64,000 nucleotides of DNA from Bacteroidales bacterium (lineage in GTDB: Bacteria > Bacteroidota > Bacteroidia > Bacteroidales > UBA932): contig JAFYUS010000054.1 in assembly GCA_017549505.1 (NCBI GenBank), forward strand, positions 1 to 64,000. The letters run 5' to 3'. The notes beneath the pieces are model-generated. The model made no database searches and was not told the DNA's origin. It worked only from the letters and a program-made list of their open reading frames with translations. Below, piece by piece: positions 26,132-34,908 of this stretch (within the stretch, counting starts at the first letter, position 1; the number at the start of each line of letters is the position of its first letter). The translations under genes and the position numbers were made by a program.

Positions 26132-26632
26132 CTACATCGCGGAAGTGGAAGCTTTGGCGATCAGGGATTCGACCTCCTTGCGGTCCATGGCACCGTCGAG
26201 GCAGATGAACTGGGTTTCCGTGCCGTCATTAGCGATGAACAGGAAACTTTCGACTGTCTTTGCATCCCCTGCCGTGTACATACGCAGTTTGTCTCCGCTG
26301 TCCTTGACTTCCATCAGCATTTCATATTTTCCCTTGTTTATCAAAGTGGTGACCTCCTTGTAGAGTTCCGAAGCCAGAGTCTTTTCGCTGATGTCCAGCA
26401 TGTAGAATCCGGTGAATGAACGTATCAGAGGAACAAGGTCCATCTTTTCTCCATTGCCCATATCTACGTTCAGCTCCGGAATCTGGCCGATGAGCTTGAA
26501 CATTGCAGGCGATATGTATACCGCTGAGACTCCTTCAGAGTCAGAATACTTGTTGTAGAGGCGCTTGCCTTCCTGGGCGAATGCTCCGGCTGCCATGAGG
26601 AGCATTACTGTTATTGCTATAATCTTTTTCAT
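26132..26632 (-). CDS. DUF4252 secreted protein (last gene of sigma cassette)
   Basis: A 166-residue protein with signal peptide MKKIIAITVMLLMAAGAFAQ. The body (VYISPAMFKLIGQIPEL, FTGFYMLDISEKTLASELYKEV, LLMEVKDSGDKLRMYTAG, FIANDGTETQFICLDGAMD) fits DUF4252, a family found next to ECF sigma genes in Bacteroidetes with no known biochemical role. It is the fourth gene of a DUF4252-sigma-membrane protein-DUF4252 cluster, 66 nt after the membrane protein. It is distantly paralogous to the first DUF4252 gene at 27573-28088. Confidence 0.82.
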   Translation of the reverse strand: MKKIIAITVMLLMAAGAFAQEGKRLYNKYSDSEGVSAVYISPAMFKLIGQIPELNVDMGNGEKMDLVPLIRSFTGFYMLDISEKTLASELYKEVTTLINKGKYEMLMEVKDSGDKLRMYTAGDAKTVESFLFIANDGTETQFICLDGAMDRKEVESLIAKASTSAM

Positions 26633-26698
26633 GTTTTTTTCTGTTTATACCCCTTTCTGAGGGGCTATGTTGACATTGATCCCGGTTACGACGGAATG

Positions 26699-27097
26699 TT
26701 ATTCTTCTGAAAAGACAGATGTGGCCCTGTCGATTATCGTTTCGGACTTGTCTGCCATTGCGAGGGCTTTGTTCATGCCCTCCGACATGGTCGAGAATGC
26801 CTTTTCCAGTTCTGCGTATGCAAGATATGGATCTGTGAACGTGTCTTTCGGTTCGCTCTGCCACCTTGCTATACCTAGGCCGATGCCTATCAGAAGGAGC
26901 ACGGAGGCAGCAACGCCTATCACTGGGACCAGACGGATTTTCCGAGGTTCCTCTTTCATGGTTTCCAGTTTGTTCTGGGCATCCAGTTCGGCTTCCAGCC
27001 TTTGTCTGAAGCCTTCCGGAACCGCAATGGCTTCATCCTGAGAGACTGCTTCCAGCTGCTCAAGAGAGATATCTTCTATTTCCTTCAATGACTTCAT
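26699..27097 (-). CDS. Single-pass membrane protein, probable anti-sigma partner
   Basis: A 132-residue protein starting at ATG 27095-27097, which overlaps the sigma stop codon as ATGA. The open frame continues upstream in the wrong frame through the sigma gene; that part is not coding. Layout: an acidic N-terminal cytosolic segment (~1-50), one transmembrane helix (~53-72, LVPVIGVAASVLLLIGIGLG), then a periplasmic tail with a helical region (YAELEKAFSTMSEGMNKALAMAD). Size, topology and translational coupling to the sigma gene suggest an anti-sigma role, but I see no zinc (HxxxCxxC) motif, so the assignment rests on position. Confidence 0.7.
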   Translation of the reverse strand: MKSLKEIEDISLEQLEAVSQDEAIAVPEGFRQRLEAELDAQNKLETMKEEPRKIRLVPVIGVAASVLLLIGIGLGIARWQSEPKDTFTDPYLAYAELEKAFSTMSEGMNKALAMADKSETIIDRATSVFSEE

Positions 27098-27576
27098 ATT
27101 CTTAACTTTTGCTTTAGAGTTTTTCTTGCTGTGCTTATAAGTACCCTTACATGTACTTGTGAAAGGCCTGTCCTTTCCGATATTTCCTTGTAATCGAGAT
27201 CTTCGATGACCATCATCTTCATCACCCGGGCCTGCGTCTGAGGGAGCCGGTCGATTTCTTCCATGACCTTTTTCAGAATGTCCCTTGCGGCGAGTCGTTT
27301 CTCGGGAGGAGCGTCTGCCAGCGGAACTCCGGCTTCCAACGGCTCGGCCTTTCTGATTTCCCGCCTTCTTATCCTGTCTATACAGATGTTCTTCAGAAGG
27401 GACATTCCGTATGCCGCCGGGCTCCTGAGATCTGTCAGGTTCGCGTGGGATTTCCATATCTTCAGGTAGAGTTCCTGGACGGCATCCTCCGCATCCTGCT
27501 GAGATTCAAGCAGATAGTATGCAGCCCGATAGAACCTCTCCGCCAATGGCATCCATATGTTCCTGAAATCCGTCAT
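27094..27576 (-). CDS. ECF-type sigma-70 family RNA polymerase sigma factor
   Basis: A 160-residue protein. Region 2 is seen at ~8-75 (AAYYLLESQQDAEDAVQELYLKIWK, AYGMSLLKNICIDRIRRR) and region 4 at ~105-158 (IDRLPQTQARVMKMMVIEDLDYKEISERTGLSQVHVRVLISTARKTLKQKL). It overlaps the upstream DUF4252 stop by 4 nt and the downstream membrane-protein start by 4 nt, so three genes are translationally coupled. ECF factors usually activate their own operon; the -7 box upstream looks like the housekeeping type. Confidence 0.92.
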   Translation of the reverse strand: MTDFRNIWMPLAERFYRAAYYLLESQQDAEDAVQELYLKIWKSHANLTDLRSPAAYGMSLLKNICIDRIRRREIRKAEPLEAGVPLADAPPEKRLAARDILKKVMEEIDRLPQTQARVMKMMVIEDLDYKEISERTGLSQVHVRVLISTARKTLKQKLRI

Positions 27577-28088
27577 TTATTCATTTCTATGATATCCGCT
27601 ATCTTTTCCGTGCTGATCTTGCCGAAGAGACAAATTAGGGCGCAGTCCTGGGGGACAAATAGGATGATGTCATCTATTCTTTCACCGTTGCCGGAGGAAG
27701 TTCCGTAGAGATTCATGGTTTCGCCGTTATCCTTGACTTCAAGGATCTTTTCAGAGTTCTCCAGTACCTTTTCCACCTTGGCTGCGAACTCCTGTCTGGT
27801 TTCAGGATCGGCTGACTCATATTCCATCACGACCACCCTGTTCAGTCCGTCAAGAATTTCCAGCGCCTGTCTGTCTTCTGGAGACTCTGCAGCGGCCTTG
27901 GCAATAACTCTTACAAGTCCAAGTCCCAGACCTCCTACAGAAACCGTTTCAAATCCCTGTTTATTATTATACTCCCTCACAAGGCTTGTCACTGCAGCCG
28001 ATTCAGATTTCCTGGATGCAGCTCCAGCCGTCATTCCAGATCCGGCCGTCAATGCCGCAAGCAGCACTATCGCTATAAATTTCTTCAT
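27573..28088 (-). CDS. DUF4252 secreted protein (first gene of sigma cassette)
   Basis: A 171-residue protein with signal peptide MKKFIAIVLLAALTAGSGMTAGA. The body (LVREYNNKQGFETVSVGGLGLGLVRVIAK, VVMEYESADPETRQEFAAKVEKVL, LEVKDNGETMNLYG, ILFVPQDCALICLFGKIS) shares the DUF4252 pattern and final helix (TEKIADIIEM) with the protein at 26132-26632. It overlaps the sigma start as ATGA. Function unknown; two DUF4252 proteins bracketing sigma and anti-sigma suggests they sense or signal at the envelope (inference). Confidence 0.82.
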   Translation of the reverse strand: MKKFIAIVLLAALTAGSGMTAGAASRKSESAAVTSLVREYNNKQGFETVSVGGLGLGLVRVIAKAAAESPEDRQALEILDGLNRVVVMEYESADPETRQEFAAKVEKVLENSEKILEVKDNGETMNLYGTSSGNGERIDDIILFVPQDCALICLFGKISTEKIADIIEMNK

Positions 28089-28167
28089 GTCAATTTTCTT
28101 TTAGTCCGTTAAACATTTTCCTGAGCGCTCACCTATATAGACGCACCTGCCTCGGATCTGTTAATGA

Positions 28168-28175
28168 CAAATTTA
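28168..28175 (-). promoter_or_regulatory. -7 box for the DUF4252-sigma operon
   Basis: Minus-strand TAAATTTG matches TAnnTTTG and would start transcription about 70 nt before the first DUF4252 ATG. No TTG is seen at the -33 distance, so support is partial. Confidence 0.4.
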
Positions 28176-28215
28176 GAAACTTTTTACCTGCATTTGTCTG
28201 CTTTGCATAATCTCT

Positions 28216-28253
28216 TGTCGGCTGAGTGCATGCTTTTCATGACGTTGCCGACA
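28216..28253. repeat. Palindromic repeat, TGTCGGCTGAGTGCA family, copy 1
   Basis: TGTCGGCTGAGTGCATG (28216-28232) is the same 17-mer that recurs at 28302. Its first seven bases pair with GCCGACA (28247-28253). It lies in the intergenic space before the sigma cassette. Confidence 0.6.
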
Positions 28254-28300
28254 GCTCTCTTTAAATAAACCGTTAACAATCAATACATTATACAAAAACC

Positions 28301-28342
28301 ACTGTCGGCTGAGTGCATGAACTTATGCACTCAGCCGACAGT
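28301..28342. repeat. Palindromic repeat, TGTCGGCTGAGTGCA family, copy 2 (18-bp perfect stem)
   Basis: ACTGTCGGCTGAGTGCAT (28301-28318) and its exact reverse complement (28325-28342) enclose a 6-nt loop. It lies 27 nt beyond the stop of the 28369-28764 gene, so it may act as a 3' end hairpin for that operon, but there is no T-run. A related copy is at 52962-52999. Confidence 0.75.
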
Positions 28343-28368
28343 AACGCAGTTCAATCAGAGCTGTGACA

Positions 28369-28764
28369 TTATAAATTGACTTTCCTTTTGAAGTCTATAT
28401 AGTCACGACCCACTACACCTTGCCATTCCATCTTCCATATCATTTCAGAGTCGTTGAGTTTGGTAACTCTATATTGATGCTCTTGCTCGTCTATACGAGT
28501 TAAGGTCAGGACCCCGTCAGAAAGGGTATATGTTCCATTCATTGAAAATGACTCGCCAGACAGATCCCCACTAGTGAATGTGATTCTCTCGGTATAACTG
28601 CCAGTCTCATAGAACGTGTAATGCTGTGAATACTCTGTCGGCCAGACAGTTTCCCATGCACCGACCAGCAATGACTGATCTATCGTTGCCTGCTCCGTCT
28701 CGTAGTTCTTGGAACATCCCGCCAGACAGATTATTGATGCCAGAAAAAGAAAAAAATATCTCAT
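28369..28764 (-). CDS. Small lipocalin-like lipoprotein, paralogue of its neighbour
   Basis: A 131-residue lipoprotein, MRYFFLFLASIICLAGC (Cys17). The body is short beta strands: LLVGAWETVWPTEYSQHYTFYETGSYTERI, MNGTYTLSDGVLTLTRI, VTKLNDSEMIWKME. The pattern (GxW near the start, TFYExGxY, GTYTLSDGxLTL) resembles lipocalin-like domains of Bacteroidetes. It is clearly related to the protein encoded 4 nt upstream (same order of strands), so the two arose by tandem duplication. Function unknown. Confidence 0.8.
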   Translation of the reverse strand: MRYFFLFLASIICLAGCSKNYETEQATIDQSLLVGAWETVWPTEYSQHYTFYETGSYTERITFTSGDLSGESFSMNGTYTLSDGVLTLTRIDEQEHQYRVTKLNDSEMIWKMEWQGVVGRDYIDFKRKVNL

Positions 28765-28768
28765 GATT

Positions 28769-29158
28769 CTAACTGTTTTCAGGGATTATTCTGTTCATAT
28801 ACATATACTCTTGTTTCGTCAGCGAGTTGTCAAGTATCTTTAACGTCATTTCTGTCTCGTTGAGTTTGACCACTTCAAATTTCTGTATGCCGTTAAACGA
28901 GAGGATTCCGTCATAGAAAGTGTAGGTACCAGAGTTAAAGCTATATTCGCCACCCCAGACTTCATCAAGGTATTTGAACTTATACGTGTAGATACCACCC
29001 TCGTAGAACGTGTAACGGATCGAATACTCCATCGGCCACAATTCCTCCCACGTACCGAGCAGTAACAATGCAGAATCCGTTTCCTGCTCAAGTTCCTGAT
29101 TCTTGGAACATCCGCAGAAACAAATCAAAGTTACCAAAAACAGTAAGATTTTTTTCAT
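28769..29158 (-). CDS. Small lipocalin-like lipoprotein, first of a tandem pair
   Basis: A 129-residue lipoprotein, MKKILLFLVTLICFCGC (Cys17). Strand motifs LLLGTWEELWPMEYSIRYTFYEGGIYTYKF, NSGTYTFYDGILSFNGI and VVKLNETEMTLKIL align with those of the downstream gene. There is no catalytic motif. A minus-strand TATTTTTG (29198-29205) about 40 nt upstream could be its -7 box. Probably a cell-envelope protein of unknown role. Confidence 0.8.
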   Translation of the reverse strand: MKKILLFLVTLICFCGCSKNQELEQETDSALLLLGTWEELWPMEYSIRYTFYEGGIYTYKFKYLDEVWGGEYSFNSGTYTFYDGILSFNGIQKFEVVKLNETEMTLKILDNSLTKQEYMYMNRIIPENS

Positions 29159-29522
29159 GATACAATACCTTTAAGTAAGTTAAACATCGGGGCTTTGCAA
29201 AAATAATAATTTCTATGGTACTATGGTTACCCCGGAATCCCAAATAACATTCCAATTCTTATCTGATCCATATGTGGTATTGATAAGGTTTACATTATAC
29301 TGGCATATTACCGCGTTAATGTATAATGTATTGTTTAAAAGTTCGTTGTAAATTTAATGTTAAGAAAGAAGTTAATATGTATTTTTGTATCTGAAATTTA
29401 TTTCACTTCGAATATATAACAAATTGAAAATCATTGGGTTACAAGAGTAAAATAAATTAAATTATTTCACGCTTGTAACCCAATGATAATCAAAGGACTA
29501 ATAATGCTTCCTGAAATATAAA
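29159..29522. other. AT-rich intergenic stretch with a long inverted repeat
   Basis: No coding frame is convincing in these 364 bases. The stretch holds a possible -7 box (29198-29205, minus) for the lipoprotein pair and the inverted repeat at 29430-29487, listed separately. The rest is AT-rich sequence without recognisable elements. Confidence 0.6.
29430..29487. repeat. Inverted repeat with 16-bp perfect arms
   Basis: ATCATTGGGTTACAAG (29430-29445) and CTTGTAACCCAATGAT (29472-29487) enclose a 26-nt AT-rich spacer, itself partly self-complementary. It lies 35 nt beyond the stop of the TPR regulator and may form its transcript end or a protein-binding site. Confidence 0.7.
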
Positions 29523-31166
29523 TCAGCCTATAACTTCAAGAAAATCTAACTTATGTTCGGCATCTGAGTTCTTAACAATACCTTTAAGACGATTCTTGAT
29601 AATCCGGACAGCGTTTTCGCTACACCCCATGAAATGTGAAATAATCGTCGAATTGAAACCAAGAGCCAGGTATCCAAATAATGTATAGTATCTCTTGTTC
29701 AATGTTGGTAATTCTGTCCGAAGTTTTGTCATCATTCCATTGAGTTCCTCATCTAGATTCCTATCAAATCTGGTACTATTTTCGATATCTTTTCGAAGTT
29801 CGTCAATAAGCGATACCACTCGCTTATATATCAGTCGTTCTGCATCGACTCTATCCTCTGTCTGAAGATATTTTTCAAACAGAATCTGAAGGGTTTCATA
29901 TTTTGTTTTATACATAGAGATGTACTTCTTCTGCAGAGAAGAATAAGTACCATTCTTGAATTCATCAAGTTGACGGCTTACCTCTCCTGCATATCTGATA
30001 TAATACACCTTTTCTTCTTCTTTCTTACATCTATAGCGTATTATAGAAATACACATCAAAGACAAAATAAAAAGGGTAGAAATTATTACAATCCAGAGAA
30101 TTAGACTACGTATTCTTATTATATTTTCTGATATTTCGTACTGAGATTGGTAGTAATCTCTCTGTGCTATGGAAATAGATTGTTTTAAGATTTGAACGAC
30201 CTCTTCATTATTTATATCAGAAAATTTCTCGAAATAATCTAAGCTCTCAACATCTCGACCTTGTGCCTTAGCTATAGCATATTGCCAATAATACGCAGTT
30301 CCTGAAGTATCAATCAGAACTAACTTATCTAGAATCTTTTGAGCAGCATCGTTATTTGAGGTTTTTACCAATGCATATGCCCATACCCAATAATCCTGAT
30401 ATGACATATATTTTCCATGGCCAACTTCTATCGCTTTCTCATAATACACTATAGTTGTCTTGTAATCAGGATTGGGACAAGTTCCCTTAAGAAAAGCATA
30501 GTCTCTATTAGCCTTAAGAATTATTGTTTCATTATTTGCTTTATTTAACAGAAGATCTTCAAGGATTGACTCAGCTTCTTCATAATTTCCATTGCTCATA
30601 TACGATTGAGCAAGCCTTAACTTTGCGACATCAATATAATCAACAGCATTTATTGCCGCATATATCCTCAATGCTGACTTTATACATTCTAATTCATCCA
30701 AATCATTGTAGTTCAAATCATATATATTAGCTTTCAACATTTGGATAAAACCTAAATAAAGACTGTCACATACGACTGCTATAGGCTCTGCCTTGGAAAG
30801 CTCAGATATGGATTTATCATACTGTTCATTATAATAGTATGCAAGACCCTTATAGTATAAAGATCGAACTAGATTTCTTTTATCGCCGTGGTTCTGGTAA
30901 TACTTTAACGCGACATTGGATAGAGAATCATCAGTGACATCAATATAATTCTTATCAAGCGCCATTGCATGCAGGAGGGCATGATGGGCACGAAGATGCT
31001 CATTCTTGAGAAGAGTGCGGTCCATCGTGTCAAGTACAGCCAGGGCACTGTCAGGACGTTCCATTATATAGGATTCGACATCCTTAAGGATTTCATTGAC
31101 TCTGTGTGAAGAGCACCCGTCTAAAAGAAACAGTGAGAGGAAAATAAACAGCAAAGTCCGTTTCAT
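29523..31166 (-). CDS. Membrane-anchored TPR protein with C-terminal HTH (regulator)
   Basis: A 547-residue protein from ATG 31164-31166, chosen because it gives the signal MKRTLLFIFLSLFLLDGC with a possible lipobox; the frame is open 34 codons further up without a signal. Residues ~25-340 are TPR-like helix pairs (YYKGLAYYYNEQYDKSISELSKAE, AQSYMSNGNYEEAESILEDLL). A transmembrane helix follows at ~353-377, then a coiled-coil-like segment and a LuxR-like HTH at ~490-530 (YTLFGYLALGFNSTIISHFMGCSENAVRIIKNRLK). Such Bacteroidetes proteins are thought to pass an envelope signal to DNA. Base composition is more AT-rich than the neighbours, so transfer is possible. The target is unknown. Confidence 0.85.
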   Translation of the reverse strand: MKRTLLFIFLSLFLLDGCSSHRVNEILKDVESYIMERPDSALAVLDTMDRTLLKNEHLRAHHALLHAMALDKNYIDVTDDSLSNVALKYYQNHGDKRNLVRSLYYKGLAYYYNEQYDKSISELSKAEPIAVVCDSLYLGFIQMLKANIYDLNYNDLDELECIKSALRIYAAINAVDYIDVAKLRLAQSYMSNGNYEEAESILEDLLLNKANNETIILKANRDYAFLKGTCPNPDYKTTIVYYEKAIEVGHGKYMSYQDYWVWAYALVKTSNNDAAQKILDKLVLIDTSGTAYYWQYAIAKAQGRDVESLDYFEKFSDINNEEVVQILKQSISIAQRDYYQSQYEISENIIRIRSLILWIVIISTLFILSLMCISIIRYRCKKEEEKVYYIRYAGEVSRQLDEFKNGTYSSLQKKYISMYKTKYETLQILFEKYLQTEDRVDAERLIYKRVVSLIDELRKDIENSTRFDRNLDEELNGMMTKLRTELPTLNKRYYTLFGYLALGFNSTIISHFMGCSENAVRIIKNRLKGIVKNSDAEHKLDFLEVIG

Positions 31167-31297
31167 AAAATACTTATACGATATATTATGCAAAGTAACT
31201 GTTTTTTGAAGATAATTGCTACCCTTATGGCAGCTTTCCCTTTTCCTTAACACTCCTACGTAAAACATAAATTACTGACAAACAACTCCTTATAATA

Positions 31298-31408
31298 AAT
31301 GCGTGCTACCAAAGGGGAGCACGCATTTACTATAAAATGTTTATTATTAGCGATTTACATAAGCCAGCGGGCACCGTATCTCTCTGCGAAGCGAGCCGGG
31401 TCCGTTGG
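31298..31408. repeat. Composite repeat: GCGTGC palindrome plus degenerate GCGAAGCGAGCC element
   Basis: AAATGCGTGCT (31298-31308) pairs with AGCACGCATTT (31318-31328). About 35 nt on, CCAGCGGGCACC (31364-31375) and GGTCCGTTGG (31399-31408) form imperfect arms around TCTCTGCGAAGCGAGCC. The same two parts in the same order occur at 53392-53535, so this is a second, decayed copy of a composite element. Confidence 0.55.
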
Positions 31409-31427
31409 TTTTGATATTTCGAACTGA

Positions 31428-32117
31428 TTACTTGGTGGTAAGGTAGTTGAGAACCTTGACAAGGTCGTCGGTCTTGTTCCAGTTGATGTCGTTTTCCTTG
31501 AGGAAAGCCTTGAAAGCCTTCTTGTCGAGGCCTTCCATATCGTTGACGCTCTTCTTATTGGCTACTATGAGCTGGTTTCCGATGACAAGGTATGTCTCTT
31601 CCAGGACAGGAAGCTTCTCGGCATCGTTCTTCATAGCGAGAAGGTCCTTATAGACGTCTGTCATAAGGTAGCCGTTGTACTGGTTGAGGGCGTTCTCGTT
31701 ATAGAGGAACGACTTGGTGGTCGTACTGGTAAGGGATGAAGAACCATAGGCACCGTCATCCTTGATGACAGAAGAATAGTTCGCCTTGTATTCCTTTACG
31801 ATGTAGCCACCTTCGGTCTCAGCAAGAATCTTGAGCATCTTGCCGGCAACGAAATGGAACTTGTCCTCTCCGACCACCAGACCTGTAACTCCCCATGTGT
31901 CGGCCTCCTTGATGCGACCGTTCTTACCCACGTAATGGAGCGAACTGAGGCTGAGGTGGACATTGTACAGAGCTCTTACAGGTGCCTTTCCGACACGCAT
32001 CAGTTCGCCTGCCTTGAATTCAGGGTACAGATACGGCCACTTGGTTGTCGGTTCATCCTGTGCAAGTGCTGTGGCAGCCATCAATGCTGCCATGCACACA
32101 AGAAGAAGTCTTTTCAT
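31428..32117 (-). CDS. Secreted protein of unknown function
   Basis: A 229-residue protein with signal peptide MKRLLLVCMAALMAATALAQ. It contains FKAGELMRVGKAPVRALYNVHLSLSSLHYVGKNG, a beta-rich middle (FHFVAGKMLKILAETEGGYIVKEYKANYSS) and a helical C-terminus (MEGLDKKAFKAFLKENDINWNKTDDLVKVLNYL). I do not recognise the family. It starts 6 nt after the aspS stop and is presumably cotranscribed with it, which may be a matter of position rather than function. Confidence 0.75.
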   Translation of the reverse strand: MKRLLLVCMAALMAATALAQDEPTTKWPYLYPEFKAGELMRVGKAPVRALYNVHLSLSSLHYVGKNGRIKEADTWGVTGLVVGEDKFHFVAGKMLKILAETEGGYIVKEYKANYSSVIKDDGAYGSSSLTSTTTKSFLYNENALNQYNGYLMTDVYKDLLAMKNDAEKLPVLEETYLVIGNQLIVANKKSVNDMEGLDKKAFKAFLKENDINWNKTDDLVKVLNYLTTK

Positions 32118-32123
32118 GATATA

Positions 32124-33896
32124 TTACTCTTTATGTTCTGCCTTTGATTCGAGGAAGAGTTCGTCCATCTGCTCCTGGTCGATGTATGAAGGAGAGTCGA
32201 TCATCACGTCGCGGCCCTGGTTGTTCTTAGGGAATGCGATGTAGTCACGGATGGTCTCCTGGCCGCCGAAGAGCGAGCATACGCGGTCAAAGCCGAAGGC
32301 GAGACCGCCATGAGGAGGAGCACCGAACTTGAACGCGTTGATGATGAATCCGAACTTGTATTCCGCATCTTCCTTGCTGATGCCGAGGACTTCGAACATA
32401 CGCTCCTGCATTGCCGCCTCATGGATACGGATCGATCCGCCGCCGAGCTCTGTACCGTTGAGGACGAAGTCGTATGCGTTTGCACATACCTTCTCAAGGT
32501 CTTCCTTCTTGTCGCTGTAGAAGAGGTCAAGGTGCTCAGGCTTAGGTGCTGTAAACGGATGGTGCATGGCGTAGAAACGCTGTGTCTCGTCATCCCACTC
32601 CACGAGAGGGAAATCCACTACCCAGAGAGGTGCGAAGTTGAACGGATCGCGGAGACCGAGGCGGTTACCCATCTCGATACGGAGTACTCCGAGCATGTTC
32701 TGGGTCTTTCTCTTCGCGCCGCAGAGAACGAGCATCATGTCGCCCTTCTTTGCGCCGAGACGGTCAGCTACTGCCTGGAGCTGCTCTGGAGTATAGAACT
32801 TGTCGATTGAAGACTTGATGCTTCCGTCCTCATTGATCTTGATATAAACAAGTCCCTTTGCGCCTACCTGAGGTCTCTTCACCCACTCTGTGAGTTCGTC
32901 GATCTGCTTACGTGTATAGTTTGCAGTACCCTCAACGTTGATTGCACCGATATAGTCGACGCTGTCGAACACAGAGAAACCGCAACCCTTCACGAGGTCT
33001 GTGATCTCGTGGATCTTCATGTCGAAACGGATGTCCGGCTTGTCACTTCCGTAGAAATCCATCGCGTCGTACCAGCTCATGCGAGGGATACGCTCTGCGA
33101 TCTCTACGTCCAGGACGTTCTTGAAGAGGGTTCTCATCATGCCCTCGAATGTGTTGAGTACGTCTTCCTGCTCCACGAACGACATCTCGCAGTCGATCTG
33201 TGTGAACTCAGGCTGACGGTCGGCACGGAGGTCCTCGTCACGGAAGCAGCGTACGATCTGGAAGTAGCGGTCGTAGCCGGCTACCATGAGGAGCTGCTTG
33301 AAGGTCTGAGGAGACTGAGGAAGGGCGTAGAACTGACCAGGGTTCATGCGTGAAGGCACGACGAAGTCACGTGCCCCCTCAGGAGTTGACTTGATGAGGT
33401 ATGGGGTCTCGATTTCGAGGAAGTTCTGTGCATCGAGGTAGTTGCGTACCTCATGAGCGATCTGGTGACGGATCTTGAGAGCTCTCTGGAGAGGACCTCT
33501 ACGGAGGTCGAGGTAACGGTATTTAGCTCTGAGCTCCTCGCCGCCGTCGCTGTCTTCCTCGATTGTGAATGGAGGAGTATTGGCCTTGTTGAGAACCTTG
33601 ATCTCGCTGAGGCTGATCTCGATGTCGCCTGTGTCCATCTTAGGGTTCTTGCTCTGACGCTCGATAACATCTCCGGTAACCTGGAGCACCCACTCACGTC
33701 CGAGGCTTGCCGCTGCGTCCTGGAGTTCCTGTGCTGCATGGGCATCCACAACAAGCTGGGTGATGCCGTAACGGTCACGAAGGTCAACGAAGGTCATACC
33801 TCCGAGCTTTCTGCTCTTCTGTACCCATCCGGCCAGGGTCACTGTCTGGCCTACATTTTCTATGCGGAGTTCTCCGCAGGTATGTGTTCTGTACAT
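32124..33896 (-). CDS. aspS: Aspartyl-tRNA synthetase
   Basis: A 590-residue class II synthetase of the bacterial type. The N-terminal OB-fold (~1-105) contains [31 protein letters not shown]. The catalytic core has motif 1 ([33 protein letters not shown]), motif 2 ([23 protein letters not shown]) and motif 3 ([27 protein letters not shown]), with the bacterial GAD insertion between. The family attaches aspartate to tRNA-Asp. It is transcribed divergently from rsmA. Confidence 0.98.
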   Translation of the reverse strand: MYRTHTCGELRIENVGQTVTLAGWVQKSRKLGGMTFVDLRDRYGITQLVVDAHAAQELQDAAASLGREWVLQVTGDVIERQSKNPKMDTGDIEISLSEIKVLNKANTPPFTIEEDSDGGEELRAKYRYLDLRRGPLQRALKIRHQIAHEVRNYLDAQNFLEIETPYLIKSTPEGARDFVVPSRMNPGQFYALPQSPQTFKQLLMVAGYDRYFQIVRCFRDEDLRADRQPEFTQIDCEMSFVEQEDVLNTFEGMMRTLFKNVLDVEIAERIPRMSWYDAMDFYGSDKPDIRFDMKIHEITDLVKGCGFSVFDSVDYIGAINVEGTANYTRKQIDELTEWVKRPQVGAKGLVYIKINEDGSIKSSIDKFYTPEQLQAVADRLGAKKGDMMLVLCGAKRKTQNMLGVLRIEMGNRLGLRDPFNFAPLWVVDFPLVEWDDETQRFYAMHHPFTAPKPEHLDLFYSDKKEDLEKVCANAYDFVLNGTELGGGSIRIHEAAMQERMFEVLGISKEDAEYKFGFIINAFKFGAPPHGGLAFGFDRVCSLFGGQETIRDYIAFPKNNQGRDVMIDSPSYIDQEQMDELFLESKAEHKE

Positions 33897-33931
33897 ATGA
33901 TTTGATTGATTTATTTCCTACTAAAATCTGA

Positions 33932-33939
33932 CAAAAGTA
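33932..33939 (-). promoter_or_regulatory. -7 box of aspS
   Basis: Minus-strand TACTTTTG fits TAnnTTTG, about 36 nt before the aspS ATG. No -33 TTG is evident. Confidence 0.4.
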
Positions 33940-33983
33940 ATCAAATTATATGGAATATAGAGGTGTCAGCTGGTAAAATGAAT

Positions 33984-33991
33984 TATATTTG
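33984..33991 (+). promoter_or_regulatory. -7 box of rsmA
   Basis: TATATTTG is an exact TAnnTTTG match ending 20 nt before the rsmA ATG. An in-frame GTG at 33991 uses the last G of this box, so it cannot be the translation start. Confidence 0.6.
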
Positions 33992-34011
33992 TGGAAATTT
34001 ATAAGTCAATT

Positions 34012-34845
34012 ATGGAAGTTAGAGCGAAGAAGGCCCTTGGCCAGCATTTCTTGACAGACCTGTCGATAGCGCAGCGTATCGCTGATGCGCTTATCGTACC
34101 TTGTCCTGGCGTTGAAACGATTAACGATGCATCCAATCCGATGCCGGCGCTGGAGGTAGGTCCGGGTATGGGAGTGCTTACACAGTATGTGCTCCAAAGG
34201 CCTGAGGTGGACCTGCGTATGGTGGAAATCGATACGGAATCTGTTGATTATCTGCTGGTTCACTTTCCACAGGTAAATGGAAAGCTCATCGAGGCCGACT
34301 TCCTGAAACTCAAGCTGGAGTCATTCTTCCCCGGACAGTTCTGTGTAATAGGAAACTTCCCGTACAATATCTCCTCACAGATCTTCTTCAAGGTCCTGGA
34401 CTACAAGGAACAGGTACCGCAGGTAGTCTGCATGATCCAGAAGGAGGTTGCAGAACGCATCGCAGAGAAGCCCGGCACCAAGACTTACGGCATCCTCTCT
34501 GTTCTTCTCCAGGCATGGTATGACATAGAATATCTCTTTACGGTAGGAGAAGGCGCATTCAACCCGCCGCCAAAGGTAAAATCAGCCGTGATCAGACTTG
34601 TACGTAATCAGCGTACATCATTGGGCTGCGACGAAAACCTGTTCAAGACAGTGGTAAAGACCGGTTTCAACCAGCGCCGCAAGACCCTCCGTAATTCCCT
34701 CAAACCTCTGATCCGTGCCAAGGCGGACCGCCTCGGATGGTCTGAAGAACAGCTCGCTGAATTCGTCTCAGACCCTGTATTCGAACTCCGTCCGGAACGC
34801 CTCAGCGTCGAGGACTTCATCAGCCTTACCCTTAAGTTAGCCTGA
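34012..34845 (+). CDS. rsmA: 16S rRNA (adenine1518-N6/adenine1519-N6) dimethyltransferase
   Basis: A 277-residue protein starting [16 protein letters not shown], the classical KsgA N-terminus. The SAM site [16 protein letters not shown], the acidic loop [11 protein letters not shown] and the catalytic motif [13 protein letters not shown] are present, and the C-terminal helical domain contains [14 protein letters not shown]. The family dimethylates two adjacent adenines near the 3' end of 16S rRNA. ATG 34012 fits both the family start and the promoter position. Confidence 0.97.
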   Translation: MEVRAKKALGQHFLTDLSIAQRIADALIVPCPGVETINDASNPMPALEVGPGMGVLTQYVLQRPEVDLRMVEIDTESVDYLLVHFPQVNGKLIEADFLKLKLESFFPGQFCVIGNFPYNISSQIFFKVLDYKEQVPQVVCMIQKEVAERIAEKPGTKTYGILSVLLQAWYDIEYLFTVGEGAFNPPPKVKSAVIRLVRNQRTSLGCDENLFKTVVKTGFNQRRKTLRNSLKPLIRAKADRLGWSEEQLAEFVSDPVFELRPERLSVEDFISLTLKLA

Positions 34846-34908
34846 TGAATCAAAGCTCCAGGATCTGGAAGTCCGGCTGTGGACAACATTACGCTAAAAC
34901 AGAGTAAT

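Noticed and set aside
27098-27457. N-terminal extension of the anti-sigma-like gene into the sigma gene
   Set aside because: The 120 extra codons are out-of-frame sigma sequence rich in Arg/Gly/Ser; the ATGA-overlapping ATG at 27097 gives a normal small membrane protein.
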